In this document: positions 1 to 8,326 of the stretch, piece by piece
How the letters are laid out: each line of letters opens with the position of its first letter
Position numbering within the stretch: the stretch's first letter is position 1
Source: Corinectria fuckeliana
Taxonomy: Eukaryota; Ascomycota; Sordariomycetes; Hypocreales; Nectriaceae
DNA length: 17,332 nucleotides
NCBI GenBank assembly: GCA_019137255.1
Contig: WPDH01000274.1
Location: 1 to 17,332, forward strand
Direction of reading: 5' to 3'
The notes under the pieces: model-generated
The model's input: the letters and a program-made list of their open reading frames with translations, nothing else
What the model was told of the DNA's origin: nothing
The model's database searches: none
Position numbers and translations under genes: made by a program

Positions 1-1311
1 TAAGATCTAGCTATATAGTAGCTTTATAATAGTTTTATAATATATATTTTAATACTATTTACTTATTAAATATCTATTATAAGATCTTTAAGTAAGCTTT
101 TTATATAGCTAGTTAAGACTCTTTTAGTAATTATTATAAACTATCTTAAGACTTAATATATACTTATACTAAAAATAATAAGAATCTAAGTATTATTTTT
201 TAAGAGATTTATAATTAGTTTATAAAAAAGGATTATAATATCTCTATTAAAAAGATAATATAAAGCTACTATAAGTAAGAAATAACCTTTTAGAAGGGTA
301 TAATTAATAATTATTATAGTATTTAATAGTATATAAGATATAATATTAAAAGCTATATTAAATAACTTAATAATAATCTTCTTATTAAGATAAAAGAGAA
401 TTATTTTTAATAGTAGTACTATTAGGAATAAAAGTATTCTCTTATTATAAGTAATTTAAGCTTAGGTTAAGACTTTAATAAGTATTTTCTAAAGAGTAGC
501 TAATATTACTTTTTTAATAGTAGTTATAATTATTTTTATAAGAGATAGTAAGATTAAAATCTTATTACTTATATATTAAATATAGCTTATAATAGTATTA
601 GCTAAAATTACTATTATTTTTTAGACTAAAAGAAAAGTAGCTTTTAAGATAATTACTTTAAGTTTATATTTAGTCTTAATAATAAGATTTTTAAATTAAT
701 TATAAGTTATTTTTATACTAAGCTTAGCTTATAATAAGAGTAGGTTTTATAGTGAAAAATTTTCCTTAAGAGAAGAAAAAAGATAGTTTATAATCTTAAT
801 ATTTTTTATATTACTTAGCTTATATATTATATATAATATAATAATAATATAAAAGTAGAAAGAGAGTAAAAAAAGTTTATAAAGAAAGTTAGTTAGGTTA
901 AAATAGATTTTAAGAGTATAACTAAGATATAATAAGAGTAACTATTAAATATTTATAAAAGGTTAAAAATACTATTATTATATATCTAACCTTATCTTAT
1001 AGCTATTTACCTTAGGATATTTCTAAACTAAATAAAGTTACTAAAGCTATAATAACTAATTTAAATTATTACTTAAGTTAATATAGTAAAACACTAAATA
1101 AAAGCTATTAATATATAATAGTTAAGTTTAACTTATAAGTATAAAGTAGGTCTAAAGTATATAGTTTAATAATTAAGTAAATTAGAATATTATAATAAGT
1201 AATATAAGTTATAATAGTAATATATAATAGTAAGTTATTATATAACTAAGTGGGATTATTAATATCTAAAAAGCTTAAGACTCTTATCTAATATTCTAAA
1301 TAAATATATAT

Positions 1312-1440
1312 ATATACTATAGTAATTATAATATTTATATAAGTGATTATAGTAATTATTATATTTAATTATTATAATTATAGTGTTTAATTACTATAAT
1401 TATAGCTTTAATTATAGTAATTATAAAGTTATAGTAATTA
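1312..1440. repeat. degenerate short tandem array of AATTATAGTAATTAT-like units
   Basis: About six imperfect copies of a near-palindromic AT motif (ATTATAGTAATTAT and its reverse complement ATAATTACTATAAT) follow one another with a period of roughly 22 bp. Single similar motifs recur near 14,125 and 17,305, so the motif may belong to a dispersed repeat. Low sequence complexity makes chance resemblance possible. Confidence 0.45.
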
Positions 1441-1544
1441 GCTTTTATAATAAAAAGAAAAAAGTAGGTTTATTATAGTTCTACTAGTTGTAACTGTTTA
1501 GTCTTAACTTAAGCTATAATAAAACTATTATATTATTAAGTAAA

Positions 1545-1640
1545 AAAGTAGTTAATAATTACTATTATTATAACTACTAGGTATACTAACTAAGAATTTA
1601 AGCTTATTACTATTTCTAATAGACTAAGCTGTAATATAAT
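1545..1640 (+). repeat. uninterrupted paralogue of the insertion target (empty-site copy)
   Basis: This segment contains TATACTAACTAAG (1,582-1,594) followed by ATTTAAGCTTATTACTATTT and then AGACTAAGCTGTAATA. The same left and right flanking sequences occur around the element at 1,932-2,560, but there they are separated by the element. The left part (about 1,870-1,931) resembles 1,541-1,594, and the right part (2,561-2,615) resembles 1,582-1,636. It therefore behaves as an empty-site copy of the host repeat, which argues that the 629-bp segment is a real insertion. Confidence 0.65.
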
Positions 1641-1916
1641 ACTTCTCTCTTATAAGCTTATTTTAAGTCTTAAAGCTAAAAGGTTATTTATCTAGTATAA
1701 TAGCTAGCTAACTTTTAAGAAGATCTTACACAGCTTATATATATATATTTAATAGGTAACCTTATAAGCAGTTTAAAACAGGCTTTTATAAGCACTTAAC
1801 CTAGAAATTAAACTAAAAACTACCTACTTTTAGTAATTATTATATAATAGTTATACTAGACTAATATACTATTAGGTAAAAAATTAGTAAATAGTTACTA
1901 TATAATAACTGCTAAG

Positions 1917-1931
1917 TATACTAACTAAGTA
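1917..1931 (+). repeat. left target-site duplication of the 629-bp element
   Basis: TATACTAACTAAGTA lies immediately before the GGGGAAAGC start of the inserted element. It is identical to 2,561-2,575 on the other side. Fifteen bp is a typical length for target-primed reverse transcription by LINEs and the SINEs they mobilise. Confidence 0.75.
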
Positions 1932-2560
1932 GGGGAAAGCTACTTATAAAAGTGTTAAAAAGAGAAGAAAAAAAGAAAGATATTACAGCTTAAGAGACTA
2001 AATAATAAATAATAATAAAATCTATATAGCTACTAACAGCTGCTAATAGCTGTTAAGTATTAAGTCTATACTAACCTCTAGCTACTAATAACTATACTAC
2101 TAGCTAACTTACTAATAGCTAGCTAACTTACTAACAGCTGGTTCTGCCCACTTAAAATCCTAAGCTCTTAGCTATAACTATAAAGTAACTTAAATATACC
2201 TAGCTAGTATAATCCTAATACTTAACCACTCTACTCTTATAGTAGATTAAGTGCTTAATATTTAGTTAACTATTTCTCCCTTTTTTACCTCTTTTTTCCT
2301 TTTTTATTCTCTTTTCTTTTTTCTCTTTTTTCTTTTCCCTTTTTTTAATTTTTTCTAGCCCTTTAGGAAATAAGATAATTTTTATCTTAGTAAAAAAACT
2401 ATTTACTTATATATAGTAATAGTATAAGAGGCTTAATCTAGGTTTACTATATAAAAGATATAAGGTTTTATCTAATTTTATAGTTTTTCCTGTATTTATA
2501 TAAAATAAAAGTATTATCTACCTTTTAGGTTTATAAAGTATAAATAAATAAATAAATAAA
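1932..2560 (+). mobile_element. 629-bp non-autonomous retroelement (SINE-like or truncated LINE), RIP-mutated
   Basis: The element starts GGGGAAAGCTACTTATAAAAG and ends in a simple tail (AAATAAATAAATAAATAAA, about 2,541-2,560). Exact 15-bp direct repeats flank it. Inside are a run of related AGCTAnTAGCTGTTAGT-like motifs (about 2,030-2,145), a relatively GC-rich core around GTTCTGCCCACTTAAAATCC (2,142-2,161), and a long pyrimidine tract at about 2,275-2,356. A diverged copy lies inverted at about 10,303-10,942, which confirms that it is a repeated unit with these ends. The tail and target-site duplication point to LINE-type retrotransposition. No coding capacity or clear pol III promoter boxes are visible after RIP, so SINE versus short LINE 3' fragment is undecided. 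Confidence 0.7.
2275..2356 (+). repeat. homopyrimidine tract inside the 629-bp element
   Basis: About 80 bases are almost entirely C and T on the plus strand, interrupted by isolated A residues. The inverted copy carries the mirror purine tract at about 10,505-10,590. RIP acts mainly at CpA, so C within CT/CC runs is spared. The tract is therefore probably an original feature of the element. Confidence 0.7.
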
Positions 2561-2575
2561 TATACTAACTAAGTA
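2561..2575 (+). repeat. right target-site duplication of the 629-bp element
   Basis: This is an exact copy of 1,917-1,931, directly after the A-rich tail. It continues into TTTAAGCTTATTACTATTT, which matches the downstream flank of the empty-site copy at about 1,595-1,615. Confidence 0.75.
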
Positions 2576-3034
2576 TTTAAGCTTATTACTATTTTTAATA
2601 AACTAAGCTGTAATAATTAAGATATTTATAAAAAAGTTAAAAGCTAAAAAGCTTTATTTTTAAAAAGTTAAATTAGATATAAAAGATAAAAAAATAAATA
2701 AAGTATAATATAAAGCTTATTTAAAATAAAATTCTATCTAATAAGCTTTAAAATAAAAGATATAATATATAATAATATAATAAAAAGTAATATACTAAGG
2801 TTTCTTATTAAGAGTTCTCTTTAAGTATAATTTTATATTTTTAGTTAGTTATAAGCTTTTAATACTTACTTTAAAATATCTTATAATTTTATAATTTTAG
2901 TATTTAACTTTAAAATAAGTTTCTTTATAACTTTATATTTTATAAGACTATAATTACAGTTAAGAATTATAATATATATATAATTAGCTTAAAATTTAAG
3001 TGTATATATAGTTTATACACACTATATAATAAGA

Positions 3035-3372
3035 TGTAACCTAGGCTGTAACACTATAGCTGCTACTACTACTATTACTAGCTAAGACTGTATAAGCTCT
3101 ACTAGCTATAGTGTTTAAGAAGGCGCTAGCGGGTTAGCTAGTTTAAGTTGCTATTTAAAGGTAGATAATTATATTAACCTATAAAGCACTTATATTACAC
3201 TAATAGATTATATACTATAAGTCTCTTAATTCCTCTATCTAATAAGTGTAAAAGGTTGTTTTTTAATAGCTCTGTTTTTAATAATTATAGATAATACATT
3301 TAATCATTCTAATACACTAGTTTAACAATAGAGCCCTAGGGGGCTAGTGTCTAACTAGCAGCTTGTGTAACA
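3035..3372. repeat. possible solo LTR remnant at the left border of the gene island
   Basis: This 338-bp segment begins TGTAACC and ends GTAACA, giving TG...CA ends with imperfect inverted termini (TGTAAC / TGTTAC). It is less AT-rich than the DNA to its left. LTRs of fungal Copia-type elements look like this. However, the 5 bp outside each end (TAAGA and ACCTG) do not form a target-site duplication, and I could not recognise a primer-binding site or polypurine tract. Orientation is undecided. It covers most of the otherwise unexplained DNA between the RIP block and the transporter gene. Confidence 0.25.
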
Positions 3373-3434
3373 ACCTGCCTGGCTGAGACGCTAGCCAGAA
3401 GAAGCCACAAGAAGCCAGAGATTAGAGATTATTT

Positions 3435-5370
3435 CTACAAAAGGTAGACATAGCCCGTCATCTCCTTATCTGTGAGATCTTGGGAACCACTTGCTATCTC
3501 ATGGTCACCTGTTTCGGTCTCTTGGGAAGCAGGCAAATTCTGCATCCGAATACGATTCTGATATATGAGATAGAGCCTAAGAGCGATGGCAGCTGCAGTA
3601 CTGACGGCCAATCCAGAAATGCAGACTTTAAACCCAGTCTGGGAACAAACATGTTAGATCGAGACAACAATATCGGGCAATGACATTCTATACATACAGG
3701 ATACTTTGGAGCTTCCTCAGCTAGAAATACCTGGGGACTGACAATATTGCCAACGCAATAGGCCGCAAAGAGCATGGCACCAGCTGTGCTCTTCTTGGTA
3801 GTTCCCGCAATGTTGGATGAGATGAAGGACATGCATATCGGGAGACTGCATGCAAAAGCTCCCATCAGATATACGCCTACCAGCTTGCCTGCCTTGTGGC
3901 TGTCGTCTAGCTTATAGACGAGGATGGATCCAAGTAAGCTATAGATGGTTAATTATGTGAACAGAGAAGAGATCCAGAGTTTGCTCCAACTTACGAAATG
4001 ATGTAGAACATAACTAGCATGATAGTTCGGGAATTCTTCACGTATGATGCGCATAAAGATGACAGCAAGACCAGGACGAACTGAAACCCCCCGCTCGGCA
4101 TCTGCATCAACAACGCGCTGAGTCCCTTCCAGCCAAATCCTTCAATAATCAGGGAGGAAAACTAAGCCAGAAATTAGCAGTGTCGATCAGCCGGCCAGGC
4201 GCCATTGGATTCTACACGCACAGCAATCAACCCAGAATTCACCATCATCGACCCGAGCATGCTCAGGCAAAGGAGCCAGATCTGGACATCGCAAAATGCC
4301 TCCCGCATCTGATATGGCTTGAACTTCCAGTTCGTTACCGCCGTTCTGTTGCCCTTGACTCGCTCAACAGCGGCCAGGCGCTCATCATTGGTCAAGAACC
4401 AAGCATTCATCGGGCTGTCGGGGAGGAGGAAGAGCATGGCGATGCCCCAGGCGCTAGTTACAGCACCTAGAATGAGAAAGAGGTAACGCCACGTAGCGAG
4501 ACTTCCAGTGATATGGCCAATGCCCCATGACAAGAGGCCGCCCACGGTTGCCGCAAGAGAGTTTCCCTGTGAAAGTTGTTATTGCTATGTTGACGCTGAC
4601 CCGGGAGGATGAAAAGCATACTAAGTACCAGATACCGTGCCTATTACGAGTCAATATGTTATAACCTAAACAACGACAAAATAAAAGACTTGGGCACGTA
4701 CCTTAGAGGCTGCTCCTCACGCTTGTAAAACATACCCGTCATCAAGCTAAACCCCGGAGCCACGCTGGCTTCGAGAGCACCGAGAAGGAAACGAACAACC
4801 ATCAGACCAGCAAAGGTTTGGCAGCCTGCATGGGCCATCAGGACACCTCCCCACAAGATCCTATTATCAAGGTCAGGAATTGATTCATGTGCATAACTAA
4901 TTGCGAACTAACACAGTGCAGGAAAGGTATTTCCCGATCGGAAGACGGAGGTTGAGGTAGGAACTCGGGTAGGACATGGCAAAGTACCCAAAGTAAAACA
5001 CAGAATTGCTCCAAGAGTAATCCGAGCCTGTGAGGTTCTTGGTAAAGGGCATTAGCTGTCGTCACCTGCTCACGATCGCTCAACACGCGGATACTTACAA
5101 GATCTGTGATTACCCCCAAAATAGCGGCATAGCCGAGCGCTCCCTTGTCTAGAAACTGCAACATGTAACATGTTGCAAGCACGGGAAGAAAGCTAGACGA
5201 TGTCCTTAGTCAACGTTTCGGGTGCAAATGAACGGGCGGCTTTACCATCGATCCAGCTTCGAGAGGATTTTACGCTGATCCACTGAAACAAGCCCGATAC
5301 TGCCCTCTTCGACCTTGGTACTCGCTTCTTTGTCAAGCATATCGCCGGATTTCTCTGCCATTCTCATCAT
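3435..5370 (-). CDS. MFS transporter, Dal5/allantoate permease (anion:cation symporter) family
   Basis: Predicted plasma-membrane symporter for an organic anion or other small nitrogenous solute. Nine exons (minus strand): 5370-5246, 5192-5099, 5037-4913, 4860-4702, 4640-4622, 4566-4222, 4161-3995, 3938-3698, 3638-3435. They sum to 1,479 nt and encode 492 aa, with every junction in frame and no internal stop. Family motifs seen include LDKGALGYAAILGVITDL (about 56-73), YFGYFAMSYPSSYL then LPIGKYL (about 89-111), RFLLGALEASVAPGF (138-152), YKREEQPLRHGIWYLGN (about 160-176) and a C-terminal DLTDKE tail typical of fungal members. The N-terminus is a short acidic cytoplasmic segment ending SKLDRC, which corresponds to the family's K-x-D-R/W site. 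The in-frame TTG at 5,424 is not a plausible fungal start; the ATG cluster 5,370/5,367/5,361 is used here, and the third has the best context (AGAATGGCA). The donor of the intron after exon 6 (GTGCGT) is weaker than the others. Substrate cannot be deduced; nicotinate, biotin, pantothenate and ureide carriers share this fold. Confidence 0.88.
4622..4640 (-). other. 19-bp micro-exon of the MFS gene
   Basis: Exon 5 encodes only HGIWYL plus the last base of the preceding arginine codon. It lies between a 61-bp intron (ending TAATAG) and a 55-bp intron (starting GTATGC, ending TTTCACAG). Including it restores the conserved family stretch EEQPLR-HGIWYLGNSLA and the reading frame; skipping it would shift the frame by one base. 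Confidence 0.85.
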
Positions 5371-6060
5371 GTTCTGGTGTGAGCCTGCGTGGACTCGTGT
5401 GTAAATAACGGCGCGGAAGTCCAATTGGAAATACCAGTTGAGCGGTTGAGCGAAGAGGAAAATTGATCAACCGGACCTGTACCAAGTCTAGTCTTGAATT
5501 ACTATGTCAAAATTCCTTGAGTTCTTATATACTCCTGAACCCTTATCTCTTGGTGTAGGGAATCACATAATTGCGGGCGCTGAGATTCCGTTTCCCCCCA
5601 CCCCTAGGTATCACAGACTATGTACAGAAAATCCAGTCGGGACGACATGTCTCTATCGCCGACCTACACAATGTGTTATTGCCGAGCGAAGTGCCACTTG
5701 TATATGATTGGTTAGTTGGAGCCGAGCTCTGTTGATAACCTTCTTACATGGGGTAGGCTAGTGCCAGATAAAAGGCATCAACGCTTACGCTATTAACAAG
5801 ACCTGTTTTTGGCGGTATAGTGGCCTAATGGTTGTCCGACAGCTAGTGCCCTCGATACTTGTTATCTCTCACCTTATGACTGGAAGGACTATGGTGGTGC
5901 ATTGAGGTAACGGAACGAGCTTGGCCCAGCCATTGAGCTTGTTGAGTTGTCGTGCCCCTGACGCGTGGCGGTGGGTTTGTTTTGTTCAGACTCGATTGCT
6001 GGCTGTTGGCCAAGTTTTTTTTATCAAGGTTCAACCGTCACTATATGCGTTGAGACGTTG
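5371..6060 (-). promoter_or_regulatory. intergenic region and promoter of the MFS gene
   Basis: This 690-bp gap separates the stop of the transcription-factor gene from the start of the transporter gene, both on the minus strand. It should hold the regulator's 3' UTR and the transporter's promoter. Visible on the minus strand is a TATA-like TATATAAG at 5,524-5,531, about 155 bp before the ATG. Five HGATAR-type GATA sites occur: 5,543-5,548 (minus), 5,653-5,658 (minus), 5,733-5,738 (plus), 5,766-5,771 (plus) and 5,862-5,867 (minus). In fungi such sites bind AreA/Nit2 GATA factors of nitrogen catabolite control. About two would be expected by chance, so the enrichment is modest. Small open frames here (for example 5,504-5,707) show no protein-like features. 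Confidence 0.5.
5524..5531 (-). promoter_or_regulatory. TATA-like box of the MFS gene
   Basis: TATATAAG on the minus strand lies about 155 bp upstream of the first ATG in otherwise mixed-composition DNA. Position and match are plausible for a fungal core promoter, but there is no independent evidence of use. Confidence 0.4.
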
Positions 6061-7729
6061 TTATAGAACAAACTTTTGAAACCGGTCATCCATGAGCCGC
6101 GCCATGTAACCAACTCTCCTGCCCGTCTCCCTCCTTTCTGCAAGCACGGCCTCGATAAACACTCGGGCTCGGCGGAGATTCTCGCCACAGTCTTGGATGG
6201 CCCTGAATCGTTCTAGAACCCAAGCCTGATGGACCAAGTCCTCGGTCTCCATTGCGGCGATGAACATGGGCCAGGCAACACGCCACGAATATTCCAGGCG
6301 AGTTGACTCAGCTAGCTTTACGCAACAGTGTAGTATATGGCTAACCGCGACTCTGGGGGTCACAGCGTGGAGTCGCCTCTGATGAAGACAGACGATGGCA
6401 AAGAAATAGGCTGTCGGAATACAGCGGTTGGCATCAATGGTCCCTTGAGGGATTTGCGACGATAATACCGTGGAGATGATTAGGTAGTATTCCTAGTACG
6501 ATGATTAGTTGCCGTCTGCACTCTGCTCGAACGAAATGGGTTTTGAGTGCACTTCGTGAATGTCCCTGATATCATTGCCCAGTGCCATCAAGTTTCGGGC
6601 GTCGTTGGCTGCATCACCGCCGGGAAGCTTTGCAAGAGCGCGTCGCAGGGGCAGCAGCCGAGAGTGAAAGATCTCTACCGGCCGGAGTTGTGCCTCCCAG
6701 AGCTTCTCTTCGATTGGATACTGGGAGCCGTGGGCCTCCTCGACAGCACTCGTAGAACTGTGGATGATTCGATCGAGGGACCCCGGATACTGCTCGGTCA
6801 ATACGTCTAGCAAGCCACCCCCAAAGCCAAACAATGCTGCATTCGCATCGTGCTCGATAGCCCAGAACAGAGTGCGATCAATCATATGCGAAGAAATGCC
6901 TGCATCATTGGGCATGTCATGCCCAGAAAGCGGTTCGCCTCCAATGCTGTGCGGTAGAATGGAAATCCCATGTGAAGTGATGATGTTTTTGACACCTTGC
7001 AGGTGTTTTTGTAGGACGATGGGATCGTCACCGTACTGTTGTTCATAATGAATGAACAGCCACAGTGCTGGGAATGTAACCCAGCTGCATCGCTCTGGAG
7101 CCTGTAGATGTTGGATGAAAAGCGACAGTGCCGTTTGATAATGATGGATGGCCATCATGGTTAGCTCTGGGTCGCTCTCACCAGTCATGTCCCTGATGGA
7201 GGATGAGAGGAGCAAATGTGCCAAAAGACTGTGTTTGCTACACATTTCAAGGACATAGCCATACGAAGACCACCGGGGAGCCCTGAGTATCATTCGGGGG
7301 ACCATGTTCTCAGCGTAGTGGTACAAAGCTCTTCTTTCAACCTCATCTAGAGCGAAGGGCCACCCTGTCACGCGGAGACCATGTGCAAGCTCCAGCGGCG
7401 GGGGCGAAGCAGAGCCCCGAGACGCCCATGGTGGTGACGACGGAGGTGAATCGGTTGTGGCCAGTGGCCGAAGTCTTTGCTGCGAGTCCGATCTTGCCTG
7501 AGGCTTGCGCCGTGGCCTTCGAGGCCGTGGGGTATAATCGCAGGCAGTGCGACGTCGCTCGCAATTCAGACATGCCGGCCGATCCTCGTCGCATTTGACC
7601 TTTCGTTCGCGACACGCCCAGCAGCCTGATGTCGTTAGAACTCCAGGTATGGATAGATGGTGGGTACGATCATCTCTGCATACCACTGCGGCTTCGAGGC
7701 CCGTGTCTGCCTTGGAAGCTGTCGCTCAT
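6061..7729 (-). CDS. Zn2Cys6 (C6 zinc cluster) transcription factor
   Basis: Nuclear DNA-binding regulator. Three exons (minus strand): 7729-7684, 7625-6553, 6492-6061. The total is 1,551 nt and 516 aa, in frame throughout. Intron 1 (58 bp) starts GTATGC, has a CTAAC branch site and ends CAG. Removing it completes the zinc cluster CX2CX6CX6CX2CX6C at C17, C20, C27, C34, C37 and C44, the canonical spacing for a binuclear cluster contacting CGG triplets. A basic stretch (RPRRPRRK, about 49-56) follows as likely linker/NLS, then a Ser/Pro-rich segment and a helical remainder resembling the fungal-specific transcription factor domain. Intron 2 (60 bp, donor GTGCAC, branch CTAAT, acceptor CTAG) joins DIRDIHE to EYYLIISTVLS and extends the protein 143 residues past the stop at 6,505-6,507. 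The in-frame GTG at 7,686 is not a start. It is divergent from the hydrolase gene and upstream of the transporter gene, so it likely regulates one or both. Confidence 0.9.
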
Positions 7730-7971
7730 TCTGTCGCCTAGACAGCCCTCACTTTGGACTGTTGGAGGTCGTGAACTGGCGTTTGCCGAATCAGCAGCTG
7801 CCGTGATTGCTGAGGAGCCGAACAGCCGACCTGATACGGATCTTAAACGTGAAGCTTTGACGTCAAGACTTGCCAAGAAGAAATCCTACTGCTTATCGTG
7901 TGGTTGAGGTCACCAACAGATAAGATCGCTCCACAGGATGGGGCCTCGTCTAGACTAATTCTTGGCTAATT

Positions 7972-8051
7972 CGGCTCTTCGCCTGCTCGGCTCTTCGCCT
8001 GCTCGGCTCTTCGCCTACTCGGCTATTCGCCTACTGGGCTATTCGCCTCCT
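7972..8051 (+). repeat. five-unit 16-bp minisatellite carrying CGG triplets
   Basis: There are five contiguous 16-bp units. Units 1 and 2 are identical (CGGCTCTTCGCCTGCT), unit 3 ends CTACT, unit 4 also changes CTCTTC to CTATTC, and unit 5 starts GGG and ends CTCCT. CGG therefore recurs at 7,972, 7,988, 8,004 and 8,020. Zn2Cys6 proteins characteristically recognise CGG, so the array is a candidate operator for the divergently encoded regulator. That role is inference; the repeat itself is certain. Confidence 0.9.
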
Positions 8052-8056
8052 CATCA

Positions 8057-8072
8057 ACTAGACTAGTCTAGT
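8057..8072. promoter_or_regulatory. perfect 16-bp palindrome ACTAGACTAGTCTAGT
   Basis: The sequence equals its own reverse complement over 16 bp and begins 5 bp after the minisatellite, in the middle of the divergent promoter. It could be a dimer-binding site. An 8-bp relative, GTCTAGAC, occurs at about 7,949-7,956 on the other side of the array. Confidence 0.5.
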
Positions 8073-8326
8073 CCCTTTGGTTATCCCGATCTAAGTTTCC
8101 TCAATCATTGGCCTACGTAGTAACCTCCGACCCCCAATCCTGGGATACCACCCGATGTGTCTGCATGGATGGATTACGTCTTGATTCTGTATTTAAATAT
8201 CGAGCAATTCACCATCGCAATATATCAATTGAATTTTCATTATTTGCCATCAACCTCCGGCTTAAATAAGTGTTCTTGTAACAAATTTCAGCTCTTCTCT
8301 TCTACTTTTGTGACCCCCCGAGTACC

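Larger units (their letters stand above)
1..3030. repeat. RIP-mutated AT-rich repeat block, left flank
   Basis: This stretch is overwhelmingly A/T and packed with TA dinucleotides. CA, TG and CG are scarce, and the remaining G and C sit mostly in AG, CT, GC and CC contexts. This is what RIP (C-to-T at CpA on either strand) leaves behind in repeats of Pezizomycotina. No reading frame of useful length survives. I could not assign the bulk of it to a transposon family by eye. Two sub-structures are resolvable and listed separately: a nested 629-bp insertion with target-site duplications, and a degenerate short tandem array. No host gene is visible. Confidence 0.85.
7730..8326. promoter_or_regulatory. 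divergent promoter shared by the Zn2Cys6 regulator and the M20 hydrolase
   Basis: This 597-bp region separates the two outward-facing starts. On the hydrolase side there is a TATA-like TATTTAAATA at 8,190-8,199, an inverted CCAAT (ATTGG, 8,107-8,111), a pyrimidine-rich stretch just upstream of the start (about 8,291-8,310) and a strong start context (TACCATGGCC). GATA sites lie at 7,893-7,898 (minus) and 7,918-7,923 (plus). The centre carries the 16-bp minisatellite and the palindrome listed separately. Open frames overlapping this region in several frames show no family features and are taken as noise. Confidence 0.6.

Noticed and set aside
1..3030. Centromere or mitochondrial origin of the AT-rich DNA
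   Set aside because: Dinucleotide bias and the mutated retroelement coding sequence in the equivalent right flank fit RIP of nuclear repeats. No mitochondrial genes are visible, and a centromere cannot be judged from sequence alone.
3480..4470. Plus-strand open frames across the permease gene (for example 3,480-3,683 and 4,180-4,470)
   Set aside because: They are antisense to well-supported exons and show no protein-family features.
5371..5424. Upstream extension of the permease N-terminus to position 5,424
   Set aside because: The first codon there is TTG, not ATG, and the added 18 residues show no family similarity. The ATG cluster at 5,370-5,361 fits the usual length.
5812..5870. tRNA-like segment (TATAGTGGCCTAATGGT resembles a D-arm)
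   Set aside because: No T-arm GTTCRA box, no pairing acceptor stem and no anticodon arm could be found in the following 70 bases.
7626..7686. Regulator starting at 7,686 with a continuous 393-aa frame to 6,505
   Set aside because: The codon at 7,686 is GTG, and no ATG precedes the zinc cluster in that frame. A 58-bp intron with consensus donor, CTAAC branch and CAG acceptor gives a proper ATG at 7,729. A second intron removes the stop at 6,505 and adds a 143-residue C-terminus.
7383..7907. Open frames on both strands overlapping the 5' end of the regulator and its promoter
   Set aside because: They are composition-driven shadows of the GC-richer exon. Only the minus-strand spliced model contains a recognisable domain.
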